DNA from: Hemileia vastatrix
Lineage: Eukaryota > Basidiomycota > Pucciniomycetes > Pucciniales > Zaghouaniaceae
DNA: 64,000 bases
Direction of reading: 5' to 3'
Assembly: GCA_030280995.1 (NCBI GenBank)
Contig: JASXTE010000008.1
Location: forward strand, 25,053,193 to 25,117,192
The translations under genes were made by a program, and so were the position numbers. The notes beneath the pieces are model-generated. The model did not search any database. It was not told the DNA's origin and saw only the letters and a program-made list of their open reading frames with translations. Of the stretch, positions 25,146-37,102 are shown one piece after another (the first letter of the stretch is position 1; each line of letters starts with the position of its first letter).

Positions 25146-26187
25146 TTCCAAATTTTACTTTTATTTATTTCATAATGCATATCATAACGTTTACATCATG
25201 CGTATATCCTTCAAGACTCCTCCAAATACCTTTCTCTTTACTTATTTTTCTTCCCTTTCATCAAGGTATGTTTTTTTCCTTTTCTTGCCATTTTCATATG
25301 TCTAACCCTTCACAAATTTTGGCTGCTCTTATCAGATCAGTCAAAAGTTAATCCAACAAATCAAAAAGGTAAAAAAGGAAGGTAAAAGTAATAAATTTAA
25401 TAAAACTTTAGGTAGATCAAAAAGTATGGGGATTATTAAAATCATCAAATATTTATTATTCTTCCATAAATTTTAAATAAATAAATCTGATATTTCAATT
25501 TACTAAACTAAAGTAATGGGCCAACAACCTTGTGTTGTATAACAAGTAATCATCACAACATTAATTTTTTTCATGGGGTTCTTCTAGCCTATACCTGTGG
25601 AAAGTCCCAAACTTAGTTTCTAGACTTGATCTGCAATTTGGCTTAAGGAATTGTTATTACTTTAAAACTAGTAAGTTTGACTTATCTTATTTATTTATTG
25701 ATCAATTTATGTAATTGTCTTAAACTTGGTGATTTTAACCCCTTAAATCAATAAAATACATGTGAGGGTATTGCCAAATTTTCAAATCTGACATGGAAAA
25801 TTTATGACTTTGAAAAATTTGGTGATACCCACCTCTTACTTCAATGAAATTCAGGGGAGGGTATTGCCAAATTTTTCCAAACAGATATAGAGTTTTATTG
25901 ACTTAGCTATATTTAGAAATGCAAATTAGTGGTGAGGTGATAAAATTATGTTGATGATGAAGATTTTCCCACAGGTTTCAATATTATTTTACCATCTGAA
26001 ATTCAAAAAGTGCAATATCTAGAGTCCAGGAAGATCAAAAGATGTTATCAGAATCTCATGATATTACTATTTTTGAAAAGATTAAAAGTAACTATTAAAG
26101 TAATTCCCCAACCATTAACCAAATAACCAATTAATCAATTAAAAAATTCAAGTGATTTTTTAATGTCCTCATAAGATTGTCCATTTT
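25146..26187. other. AT-rich spacer with a small inverted repeat
   Basis: No gene. At 25764-25838, GAGGGTATTGCCAAATTTTC pairs imperfectly with a downstream AAATTTGGTGATACCCACCTC-like arm. A further GAGGGTATTGCCAAATTT copy lies at about 25857-25875. It may be the end of a small decayed element. Confidence 0.35.
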
Positions 26188-27459
26188 TTACACATTCATT
26201 ATAATTTTTTTTAAAAATTCTCTTGCGTTTCCCAATAACAGTCTTTTGTTTTTTCTGAGCAAAGAACAAATATTTCCATCTCCTCTGCATTGAATCTGGC
26301 CTTTTCGAAATTTGATTGAAGAAATATTTTTTCCCTCCAAATCAAAGGCCCATTGATCTTTCCTTAGCATATGATTAAACTTCATCTTTTCAAAGTCAAG
26401 GGCATTTTTTTCAATAGAGGATTTTTCTGAGAAAATTAAATAGAAAAAAAAATTTTATTAAAGAAGATATATAGTGACCAAATATTACATGGATCTTTTC
26501 TCTCAAAAAACTTCTCAAGGGAGAAAAAGAGCTGGTTGAAGTATTACCACATTTTAAAAGATGGTTCAAGTTCATTGAAGTTGAGGCTTTACACTTTAGT
26601 TTGGAGTTTGAGCTAGAGGGTTCAGGAAGCTCATCTAAAGCAGCTTTCAAAGCAGGATTCTAATTTCTGGAACTCTCAATATTTTTTGAAATTTGAGATT
26701 GAGTAAGAGGAGACTAGAGAAGAAAGAATGAGAAGGTTAGCAAAGAGTTTATGAAAAAAGAAAAATTAAAAATGAATCAAAGAATTGGGGCTCTGAGGAC
26801 TCAGATCTACTAAAAAATAATCTTTCTGTTTTATAGTCAGGATCATCTTCTGATGAACTATGGTTAGAGTCTGGGGAGGATTGATGTTTATGAAGTGCAG
26901 GTGTGTTGGGAGGATTATTAGATGGCTGAAAGCCAGAGGGTACATCCTTAGTAGTATTGTGTATAAAACAAGGGTTGAAATCAACTTGGTAGCCAAAAAG
27001 ATTATCCATTTCCTTATAAAAAGGACACATGACATTGAGCTTTTTGTAAAAAGTTGTTATTCCATTCTCCAAAGCAACATCATGAATAAAAAAGCCAGTG
27101 GAAGTGGAAGAAAAATGAGTATTTTTATATTTTGATTGATAATTTTGAAACCTCTCCTTCATTTTATCAGGATTGATTTTGATTCTACCTTTTGTCTGAT
27201 TTTTTACTTCATTTTCCATCAACAAGAAGCCATTGACCTTTGATAAAGGTGGACATCCAATTCAGATGGACTTCTAACATCCAAAGGATGTATCATAATT
27301 TGATTTAACTTTGAGGATGTTGATGATGATAAAATAATCTTCCTTTTTTAGCTGTCCAGAATTTATTTTCTCAGGTGAGGGGCTTGCATTATGGGAAGAC
27401 CTTTGTGATGAAGCATTTTTTTGAGTTGCCTTTTGAGTTCTGGATTCTCTGGGAGGCAT
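26188..27459 (-). pseudogene. Myb/SANT-like protein gene remnant (rust-type expanded family)
   Basis: Minus-strand pieces appear in order: 27459-27274 (MPPRESRTQKATQKN..., Ser/Lys-rich start), 27225-26749, 26650-26411 (ALDELPEPSSSNSKLKCK) and 26385-26188. The 27225 piece has the recognisable tail of a Myb/SANT-like domain: KMKERFQNYQSKYKNTH, a hydrophobic TGFFIHD, GITTFYKKLNVMCPFYKEMD and NLFGYQVDFNP. It then has a low-complexity Ser/Pro/Asp linker. The usual first helices of the domain are not open between the first two pieces, and the exons do not join cleanly, so I read it as decayed. Such genes are abundant in rust genomes and often transposon-linked. Confidence 0.5.
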
Positions 27460-28829
27460 TTTGAAACTTGTATTTTACTGCCACCAGAAAGCCTACAAAC
27501 AAGTTCAAGGGTGTTCCTGAGTAAGTGAAATTGACAAATGTGATTGAGGACTACTTTTAGGAAGTGGTTTTAAGATACATTGAATATACATTACTTGCTT
27601 CAAGGTAAGTTTGATATGAATAATAATGTATGGTTGAGTGACACTAAAATTCAAGGAATCACCATGAAGGGTTGAAACTTAATAATCAAAAGGGATTTAG
27701 GAGTTTAGAATTTTTAACAGAAATTGATTATTAAGAAGGGTTAGGAACAATAATAGCTTTAAATAAGTTTAAATTTTATCACAATGATATTAAAGTTAAG
27801 TTCTAAGGAATTTTAAACCAAATCCTCCCAATTATATATACAACTCCACCTTGAATTGACCCTTTTAATAAACCACCCTATATATATCACTGAACCTCCA
27901 ATATAACCCACAGATCCTTTATCCTTACTCCTATTCTCACTCACAGACCATTCATTACCCTTAAAAATGCAATAACCCAACATTGAAACTATACTATTGA
28001 TCTGAGCACTAATACACTGAATGTTTGCTTAAAGTTTAAAATTATAAGAAGATGATTGACTAATTCAGTTTTAAGGTTTAGTTAGCGCAGTTGCTAACAT
28101 GTTAAAATTGAGACAACAAAGGGGAAAAACCATTACTGGGTAGTTGTTGCTTTCTGCGCTTTGAGTATGGATTTGTGTACTGATATATTGTTAAAAGATT
28201 GACTTTTGCTTCAAGTGTCACGTAGTGCCTGAAATTTACAATTAAAGAGATTAAGAAGCTGAAATCATAAAAAAAACAAGGGAAAAAATATGCCTGGTTA
28301 AATTATTGCAATAAAATGTTTAAAATCTCAGTGAGGGGTGTGTGCTGAGGATTGACAAGGGGATGGAGGTAAGGGTGTCACATGTTACAGAGACAGGATG
28401 GGAAAGGAAGGGGTGATGTGCCAAAAATTTGTTTGTGAAAAAAAATCAGGAAAATAGTGCTGATTTGAGGTCATAACTGATACCCATTTTTGAAATAAGT
28501 GACTTTTTTACAAAATTTATGTGCTGATTTGTTGTGAAATCTGCACTAAAATTAAGTGAGGATTTGACAGAACTTACACCCCCTATTCTCAATTTGATTG
28601 AGATGAGGTGACTGGGATGGTTTTAAGACCTAGAAGGGTGGACTAATAATAGCACTAGCACTGGCCTGAGACAGGACTCACTATGCTGATACAGAAGTGA
28701 GACAAACTATACTGACTGTGTTGGGGCTTCCAACAGTGAGGGTTACAACTACAAGAGACTAAGAAGTAACTGGATTACTAAATTAGCTGTCTGATGAGGA
28801 GCCCCCCACAGCGCTTTCCCCTTAAACCC
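27460..28829. other. Intergenic AT-rich DNA
   Basis: No gene seen. Holds a few GC-richer patches (28320-28420, 28600-28800) without open frames. Could include one end of the chromovirus that follows. Confidence 0.4.
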
Positions 28830-30560
28830 CTCTTATGCAATATTCCCTTCTCCCACCTATTACAATGCATAGCCCCAATAGCACTCCTCCTCCTTTCCTC
28901 TCAACTCAAATTCTAAAATTACCATACTTTTTACCCTTCCTTCGCCCTGTAATCCTTCTCAAACACCTTCACTTTCCTCTTAGAATTACCTAAATTCTCT
29001 ACTGGCTCCCAAGATCTATTTGCTACTCCATAAACTTTCCAATGCACAAAGTACTGAACCTTTCCCCTGTACAACTTCTTAGAAATATCCTTGTCTACTT
29101 CAAGCTATTCCTCATTTCCAACTTAAAGTAGAGCTGGTGGTTCTTCTGGGCATCCCAATATTGTTTCCTCTTTGGTGCTTTGTGATTAATGAGATATTGA
29201 ACACTGTATGCACTTGTCTCAGTAAAATTGGTAGCTACAATTCATATTCTGATTCAGATTTCTTGCACTTGATCTTTAATGGGCCCACCTTCCTGTTATC
29301 TACTTTGGCTCTTGGGCATAATGTAGAAAGGAATAATGAGCTTAACCAAACCTTTTCACCTACCTCTAGTCCCTGATGTTGAGTATTCCCTTGATCATGG
29401 TGGCACTTCATTGGCAGTTGGGATAACTTAAGCACTACTTCTAATTCCTGACAGATACTAAGTATTTTATGAATATTTTCTTCAACTTCTGTAACTTGAA
29501 GCATCAATCGGGTAGCAATCGAGAATTTTGGGTGGTATCCATAGTTGGCATAGAATGGTGACACACCAGTTGCTGAAAATGTCCTGTTTTTGTATGAGAA
29601 TTCAGCCAATGGTAGAAGCTGGAACCAATCATCTTGCTGATAATTAATGAAATGGAATAGGTACTGTTTAATTTCCTTATTCGAAATCTCAGATTGATCC
29701 TCAGTCTGTATATGCCATGCTGTTGAAAAAATGGGCTTAATATTCAGCTGCTCATACATTGCATTCAACAACTTAGAGTTAAAAGTATTTACCCTTTCTG
29801 ATATTATACGTTCAGGAACTCCATTTAAATTTCAGAAATGCACCACCATTAAGACTGAAATACCCTCTGATGTAACATTTGTAGTGGTGGGGACAAAGTG
29901 TGCCATCTTGATGCAGCAGTCAAAAACTGTGAGGATAGAATTATTTCCTTTATACTTGTGTAACTCCACTATAAGATTTTAAGAGAGTTCCTCTCATGTA
30001 TTCTTGGGTATGATTAACAGGGTTAGTGGTGTGGCTTTTGGGATGACCATGTTCCTCTGGAAAGAGTCACATACTGCTACATAGTTCTGGAAATATGCCT
30101 TCATGGACTTCCAGTAAGAGTTAAAATTTACCAGCATCACAGTCTTCAGAGGTTCTGGGTGTCCTGCCATTAGGGAATCATGCCTTGATTTTACCACTTG
30201 CCTCTTGAGCTCTTCATAATTTGGTACCACTATCCTCCCATTCCTATAAAATGCTTCCCCTTCCAGGTGATAATCCTCCAATCCTTTACCTACCAATACC
30301 TCTTTAGATAACAGAGCCTTCCTCAACTCCTGTACTACCTCAACCTTTTATTACCCCCTCCTTACCAATTCTATCAAATAATCATTCACCAATTCCACCT
30401 TATCTAGGATAACCCCCTCTTAAAGCTCCCCCTTCAATAATGTTGCACCATCAGTATGTAGCTATTTTGCTTCTGGGCACAAGTCAGGGTGTTGTGATAG
30501 AGAATCAGGTTTTCCACTTTTCTTCCCTGGTCAAAATTGAACATGAAAAATTAAATTAGC
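28830..30560 (-). pseudogene. Ty3/gypsy chromovirus fossil: integrase and chromodomain
   Basis: On the minus strand, from 30326: H2C2 zinc-binding region (KSRHDSLMAGHPEPLKT...) with the last Cys replaced (CDSFQRN). Next comes an integrase core fragment around 29980-29780 (DCCIKMAHFVPTTT) with one stop. Then 29771-29235 carries STAWHIQTEDQSEISNKEIK, the (H)PQTDGQTER-equivalent, and LLPLAEFSYKNRTFSATGVS. Last, at about 29098-28949, is a chromodomain (VQYFVHWKVYGVANRSWEPV, ENL). The pieces are out of frame and the catalytic Asp/Glu surroundings are altered, so it cannot be functional. LTRs were not identified. This is typical for chromodomain-bearing gypsy elements of fungi. Confidence 0.75.
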
Positions 30561-33500
30561 AAATGTTTCACAAAATTAAAAAATAATGTTGATTGGCCAT
30601 TTTCTGAAATTTTTAAAAATATTATTCAATAGGGGGTCTCGAAAATTACCAAATATGCCACATAAACACACCAAAAAATTGTTTCTAATCCACTATCCAA
30701 AAATTAAGTACACCTGTCATGGGCCAGTGTATTTCAATAGAATTTTCGCCCTAAACACACCTTCTTTTGGGCCAAATAAGTTATCAAAAAACTTCCCTTT
30801 GTTTTTTTGGGCTGAATTATGGTTGAGAAAATGGCACAAAATTAGAAAGTCTTGGAACCCATGTTTGAGATTTCAAGTATCAAATCAGCCCTGTTTCATG
30901 GTGTATTAGTGTTGAATTTTTCAAATCAAATCTTCTAGGAATGTTTGGTAATGTTTTAAAGCCCCTAATATTAATTTTCTAATGTGCACTGAAGCTGAAG
31001 TTACACAGTCATGCATAATTAACTCCTTACTTCCCCCTCTCATTGTGTCACTTTTGTAAGAAAGTTCATGCCTTTAAAATAGCAACATCACCAACTTGAA
31101 ATACTGAAATTTATAATTTGAAATAGTAAAATTTCTGCTTTTAAAATATTAACTTTACTACATTAAAATCAGTGGTTGTATTCTGAATTTTCCCCTCACT
31201 TTACACCAACTAGTCCAATTTTTAGCTTGAATATTTTTTAATTCCAATCCTCTTGGCTCTTCAAATAAACCAGGTATCAGTTTGGAACAAGCTAGCCTTT
31301 CTTTTATTATTCTATATCCTGTTTTAACTTTCCCATTCTCCCTCTTCATTATGAAAGTAACCAAGAACTTTAATTACCAACCCTACAGGAATGAACAGTT
31401 CACATTCATTTTTCCTAATTTTTCTTACAATTATAAATATTTTTTTCATGCACAATTATCAAAATAATTAGTTTCATTATGAAATATATTAATAATTTAT
31501 GGAATTTCATCTACTATTTTCATATTGTGTAACTGACAACAGCAGATTTGACATGAAATCCCATCAATCCAATTAAATTTAATAGGATGCTATTGCTCAC
31601 ATTATGTTTTATGGAATTTAGATAACATATTCATATCTATTGTATTCAAAATCCTAAAAATTGAATGAATAAACTTTTTGATTCTCAAATGATCTCCTTT
31701 GCTATAACTGTTGAGATATATTCAAATAACTTTATTTTCAGCATGTAATAATTCACTTGAGCTAAAGACTAAAAAATTAGTTTTTGTATTACATAAAGAT
31801 AAAATTTAAAAATGATTTGTCTAAGTCAAAAGATATGTCTGGACATATTTCACAAGATAAGCAGGGGGGGGGAGGAATATTGTGCAGGATGAAAAATAGT
31901 ACAAGGCAGAGGGAGTGAAAGAAATAATATGTGGGATAGATGAAAGGAGGGAAGTTATATATGAGAAAAAAAAGTGATACATGTCATGTTGAAGGATAGA
32001 TATTGAATGTGTGAAAATAGATAAAAAATGGAATTAAGTAGATAAAAATGAGGGTTAAATATAAAAAAAACCTTATGACCTGAGGTGTTTAGATCATATG
32101 GGTCTCAATTATCCTCCATTATTATAAATTATATAATTTTTATTTATAAAGATAATTTTTTATGTAAATTAGCAAAAGTGATTATTGGAGGAATAAGTGA
32201 AAATGAATGAATAAAATTCATAAATGGGCTAATTTAATGGAAAATTGTACATTCTTTTATTCAAATAAATCACTTCAATCCAAGGGAAGCTTTCCAAACC
32301 CTTGAATTCATTTCTCTCATCTGGAGGCACCCTCCTCAACTCTCAAATACCTCCTGTGTATTTCCCTTGCTTTAAGTTTTATTCACATCCTTTGGTTTGA
32401 TTTTTTCCAGTACACCACTCTCAATTTTATTCCCTATTTTATCCATGCCTTCTGGTTTGATTTTATATGGCTCTTTATCTTTATGATTCTTGGCTCTTCC
32501 TCTCTCTACTAGTCTACCTTTATTTATGTTTTTCATTTATTTTTTCTTTCTTTTTTCTATCATTATCTCCTTTCAATTTTTTAATATATTTCAATTGGAT
32601 TTTACCCATTAAAATTTGCTTTCTCTATTCTCAAGGTCATTTGTATATTCAGTGTTTATTTTTTCCCTGAATAACAAATCAATCCATCAAATTAATGAAA
32701 TATATACCTCCCACTTCAGCATTAATTTTCCTCAATGATGGCTGGTGCCATATCAAAATCCTCATGCGATTGTAAACCATCCAAATCAAGTATGAAATAG
32801 ATGAAGAACAACAATATTTCCTTTAAAAGATGGTTCAGCTTAACCCAAAAACTTACTTTGTGGAGCTAAAAAAATAACTGCGCAAACAGAAAAAAGTTTT
32901 CATACCTTTAAATGCCATTTATTTTGAGATTAAAAACTGCCTGAACAGGAGTAAAAAACACTTAAAAGGTGTACTAAAATCATGTTCCAATTAATAGAAG
33001 CCATTATACCTCTCTAATTGATCTAAAAGACTATTTTTTGCCTGTTATTTAATTTTAATATTTAATTTTTCTTACTTATTTATTACAAATTATTTATCAC
33101 AAAAACCATACAATGAGAAGCTGAATTTGAGGTTTCCTCTGACTGTGTTTCTCAGACAAGAGGATGAGCCCATGTAGGTATGTCAACTGGTAGGCTCCAC
33201 AGGGCTAATAGCAGACAGTTTTTGGAGGAAATTATCCCAATATCTTATAATAAAATAATAATAATAATAATAATAATATATATATATATATATCCTTAAA
33301 AAAGTTTATGAAAAGTTATATATCATTATAAAAAATTGAATTTAATACTTTATTATTTTTATTTCAATATATAAAGATACAGATTATCAGGGTGTGTCTA
33401 AAGGTAAGTGATGAGTAAAGCGACCTGATCAGTTAAAATGTCATATAAAGTTTTAAAAAAAAGTGATGTTTTAAGTAGTAGTAATAATTACTATAGTAGA

Positions 33501-34411
33501 AACTCAAAGTAAAAATTTTATAATTTAAGAATTGTTATTTTTTAAATAATATAATTATAATAACTAAGTATTATCAAATATGATAATGAAGATCATGAAT
33601 GAGTAGAGAAATAAAATGATGATAAGAGACGCCCTTCTTCCTTCTAAATGCTCCCCATTTTATAGATGAAATAGAATAAAAAAAATATGGCAGTTTGTAC
33701 AAGTAAATGAGAATAATGTGAGAGAAGAAGAAATATAAGAATGTAATATTTAAAATGGATTTTAATACAGAAGAATTTCATAATTTTTTAATTTGAAATT
33801 TTGGAAGGGGTTTAATTTTAATTAAAGTTCACCTACTTCACTTTATTCCTACCCTAAGAATCTAATACAAATGCTAACTATACAGTGAAATTGTATTTCT
33901 CACTCAATGAGGTTTTCTCTGGTCACTTACTAAATGTTAATTTTTTTCTCACTTTAGGAATACTTGTACTAAATTTAAAATATTAAGTGTGTCATTTATC
34001 ACCTTTAGAGATGAGTTTTAACTAATTAATGTAAGTCTGAGAAATACATAATAATCGCTGACTTTTATTTGCTATAAATGAAAATCTTCTAGATTCTTTC
34101 TCCCTATACTTAATAAATAGCTGCAACAGATGGATAGAGTGTGTTTATAAATTCTATTTCCAAAAGTGAAAAATAAGGTTACTTAAGATCTCATAAAAGG
34201 CTACTTAATCACCTAATGGTAATTTCCTAATCATGAGATTTAAATTAATCAAAAAATTCCTCTTTGATTGACAAGGAAAAATGAAGAGTCATTATTCTCA
34301 CTTGGGCAGAAAATATCACAGTATTTAGGATTATTCCAATGGACAACTTAATCTCTTACTTTCAATATTTGAACTTTTCTATTTATCCATGGATAATTTT
34401 AAAAAATAATA
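30561..34411. other. Gene-free AT-rich region
   Basis: No supported gene on either strand. Microsatellite (AAT)n then (AT)n at about 33246-33292. A GC-poor purine-rich stretch lies at 31860-32060. Short open frames (for example 30586-30909) have no recognisable features. Confidence 0.45.
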
Positions 34412-34609
34412 GGGTGTATCAAAATTATAATCTTCAATTTCAATATGCATCTTTTTTCCACCAAATCAACTATGAAATTTTTTTCAAATATGCCATAGTG
34501 TGCCCCCAAATCACCTTTTTTACTAAGAATTAACTTCTAGTTTGTGGATTTCATTTTGGGTTGTGAAATAACTTTTAATTAATTACAAATTTATAACTTT
34601 GATACACCC
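34412..34609. mobile_element. Small mariner-type MITE, 198 bp
   Basis: The 19-bp terminal inverted repeats GGGTGTATCAAAATTATAA and (inverted) GGGTGTATCAAAGTTATAA differ by one base. TA is present on both sides (34410-34411 and 34610-34611), as expected for Tc1/mariner target duplication. No coding content. Confidence 0.65.
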
Positions 34610-35007
34610 TAATAGGAAACCTTTAATATATATAAATAGATTTATTTATTTTTTAATATTTTTTTCTATTGTTTTTTCTATTATCTGTTTCCTTTCATTA
34701 TATATCTTAAAAAAGCTCTGTATTTATTATCTAGTTGTCATATATATATATATATATAGAAATTGAATGTCAATTAAATTATTAGGTCTGTGTTTTTTAT
34801 GGTGCTTAAAACATTTTTATTTTTTGTCTAGCTATAAATCAAATATTTGTATGATTTGCCAGATATATATACCTTTAGCTCTAGGAAAATATTTATTAAA
34901 AACTGATTTTTTTCCTTTAAATTCTTTACTTAGTTTGTATTTCTATTCTGAGGGCTACACCAAGGGGAAAAAAGTAGCACTGGTAGGAAAGTGGTGTTTG
35001 AGTACTT

Positions 35008-35099
35008 GTGGACCAATTGTTGTTGGACCTGTGGACCAATTCTTGTTGGACCTGTGGACCAATTATTTTTGGAACTGTGGACCAATCTATTTTGGACAC
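35008..35099. repeat. Tandem repeat, 23 bp x 4
   Basis: Units at 35008, 35031, 35054 and 35077 each start GTGGACCAAT and end TTGGAC or TTGGAAC. The first two are nearly identical and the last two diverged. It lies in otherwise featureless AT-rich DNA. An open frame over it reads as Gly/Pro/Thr/Asn/Trp repeats on one strand but has no gene context. Confidence 0.75.
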
Positions 35100-36360
35100 A
35101 TGTGGGAACAAAATATCTCAAAAAAAAATTCCACTATAAGAAAATTTCAAGACACATATACATGCCAAGTTTTTCATACATTGATTTGCTGAAACCTCAA
35201 TGAATAGTGGTTTATTTATCACCTCCAACATGTATTATATCAAATGGAAATATTTTTCAAATATATAGAATAATAATTTTTAGTTATATGGTTCAGAGAT
35301 ATAAGACAGGCTATAGCTTCAAAATGTTACTTAATACAATTGGATTGACTTCTTTTGTGATATTTCAAACAATAGTCTTACCTTATCCCATCTCATCCAA
35401 AAATAATTTTGATAAAGGGGAAATTTTATCAGTGAATTCATCTATAAAAAGCTTTTTCCAATGTCAATTCCAAGACTACCTCCACAAATCTATCTCACTT
35501 CATCATTCTAATTTCATGAGAAAATAAAGATTATTCTGATGTGGAAATAGCCTGAAACATATGGATGTAGTAGGTGGAAGAAAAATTGGATAATAACTAC
35601 AAAATTTACTGAGAATTACCAATGAGACAACAGACTCAAATATTTATCAAAAAATATTCAATAGTATGATATATAAAAAAAGGGAGGGTATGTGCAAAAC
35701 CAATTAAAAAATATTTTCTTTGATGTAGAGAAGCCTTGAAAAGATATAGCCAATATATTTAGGAAATGAATATATAAGGATATTCCATTGAATAATTGAG
35801 GTAGAATCAAAGGGAGTTAATTAAAAATATTCTGCAAGATAGCAAGAAGAATTTTAACTAACACTTTATCTACCTGCAGGTAAAATTATGGATTCAGAAC
35901 CAGGCTGACAAAGGAATTTTTTGATAATCCCCAAATCTGATTGATAAAGGCTTCCAACTATTTTAATATGAGCAGGTACCTTGTTCCTAATTATAAGACT
36001 ATGCTTCTAAGGCAAAGGATTAACATGCTCCTTAAATAAAGAATATTTAAATCTGATAATTGTACTGTCTTATTTGAGTAGACTGATGCAGAATGGGCCC
36101 ATGAATGAAATAGTTGATGGGATTATTTAAAATGATATCAAAAGATTGAGAGGCAATATTATTTTTTTTCTCTTTTTCTCTTTTTTTATTTTTTTATATT
36201 ATATTTAAATTAAATTTATTTTGTTCAATCGAATCAAATCAAACTAATTTTATTGCATTATTATATCTTATTTCATCTTATTTTATTTTATATTATATTT
36301 TTTTACTCCATTTTATTTTATTTGATCATATTATATTATATTATATTATATTATATTATA
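35100..36360. other. Gene-free AT-rich region
   Basis: No convincing gene; the 107-codon open frame at 35207 has no family features. It ends in degenerate TTATA/TTTTA repeats (36160-36360) that foreshadow the long tract at 36619. Confidence 0.45.
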
Positions 36361-36599
36361 CACCATGCAATATGGGGGGCAGACTTGTTAGCAAGTCTGA
36401 AACCTTGGACTCAAATTCACCATAGATTGAACACACATAAAGCTATTGAAAAAGGAAACATACAATCAGGGATGAACACCACTCAGAAGAATATTTTTAG
36501 GTGGGTGTTCAAGTAGATTTCAGTATGAGTTCCATCTGAGTTCTTTCTGAGTTCAGGTTTGGGAATTGCTAGCAAGTCCACCCCCTATATTGTGTAGTA
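36361..36599. mobile_element. Short CACCA-type MITE, 239 bp
   Basis: Starts CACCATGCAATATGGGGGG with CAGACTTGTTAGCAAGTCTG, and ends with TTGCTAGCAAGTCC then ACCCCCTATATTGTGTAGTA. It is flanked by ATA on both sides (36358-36360, 36600-36602). It is an internally deleted and diverged relative of the 831-bp MITE, with the terminal GTGGTG mutated to GTAGTA. It retains short ATGGAACTCAGACT-like matches in reverse orientation (for example GAGTTCCATCTGAGTTC). Confidence 0.75.
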
Positions 36600-36618
36600 A
36601 TATGAAATTATATTATTT

Positions 36619-37059
36619 TTTACTTTACTTTACTTTATTTTATTTTATTTTATTTTATTTTATTTTATTTTATTTTATTTTATTTTATTTTATTTTATTT
36701 TATTTTATTTTATTTTATTTTATTTTATTTTATTTTATTTTATTTTATTTTATTTTATTTTATTTTATTTTATTTTATTTTATTTTATTTTATTTTATTT
36801 TATTTTATTTTATTTTATTTTATTTTATTTTATTTTATTTTATTTTATTTTATTTTATTTTATTTTATTTTATTTTATTTTATTTTATTTTATTTTATTT
36901 TATTTTATTTTATTTTATTTTATTTTATTTTATTTTATTTTATTTTATTTTATTTTATTTTATTTTATTTTATTTTATTTTATTTTATTTTATTTTATTT
37001 TATTTTATTTTATTTTATTTTATTTTATTTTATTTTATTTTATTTTATTTTATTTTATT
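36619..37059. repeat. Pentanucleotide microsatellite (TTTTA)n, about 440 bp
   Basis: After three TTTAC variants the tract is an uninterrupted TTTTA repeat of roughly 85 units ending exactly at the left TIR of copy B. The long Phe/Ile/Leu/Tyr open frame across it is only a translation of the repeat. Confidence 0.95.
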
Positions 37060-37102
37060 CACCACAGAAAATTTGGGGGGGTATTGCTAGCAATACCCCT
37101 CA
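37060..37102 (+). repeat. Left terminal inverted repeat of copy B
   Basis: The TIR reads CACCACAGAAAATTT, a run of seven G, then TATTGCTAGCAATA followed by CCCC. The inner part is a perfect palindrome centred on GCTAGC, so each TIR is itself a potential hairpin. The first five bases, CACCA, fit the CMC (CACTA) consensus start. The bases just outside are ATT, from the (TTTTA)n tract. Confidence 0.88.

Noticed and set aside
28081..28100. Possible tRNA fragment (TTAGCGCAGTTGCTAAC)
   Set aside because: Only a small self-complementary word; no cloverleaf arms or T-loop could be found around it. No tRNA or rRNA gene was recognised anywhere in the window.
35207..35527. 107-codon frame with a plausible start
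   Set aside because: No recognised family, AT-rich composition matching intergenic DNA, and no splice or gene context.
36566..37090. 174-codon open frame of Phe-Ile-Leu-Phe-Tyr repeats
   Set aside because: Pure translation of the (TTTTA)n microsatellite.
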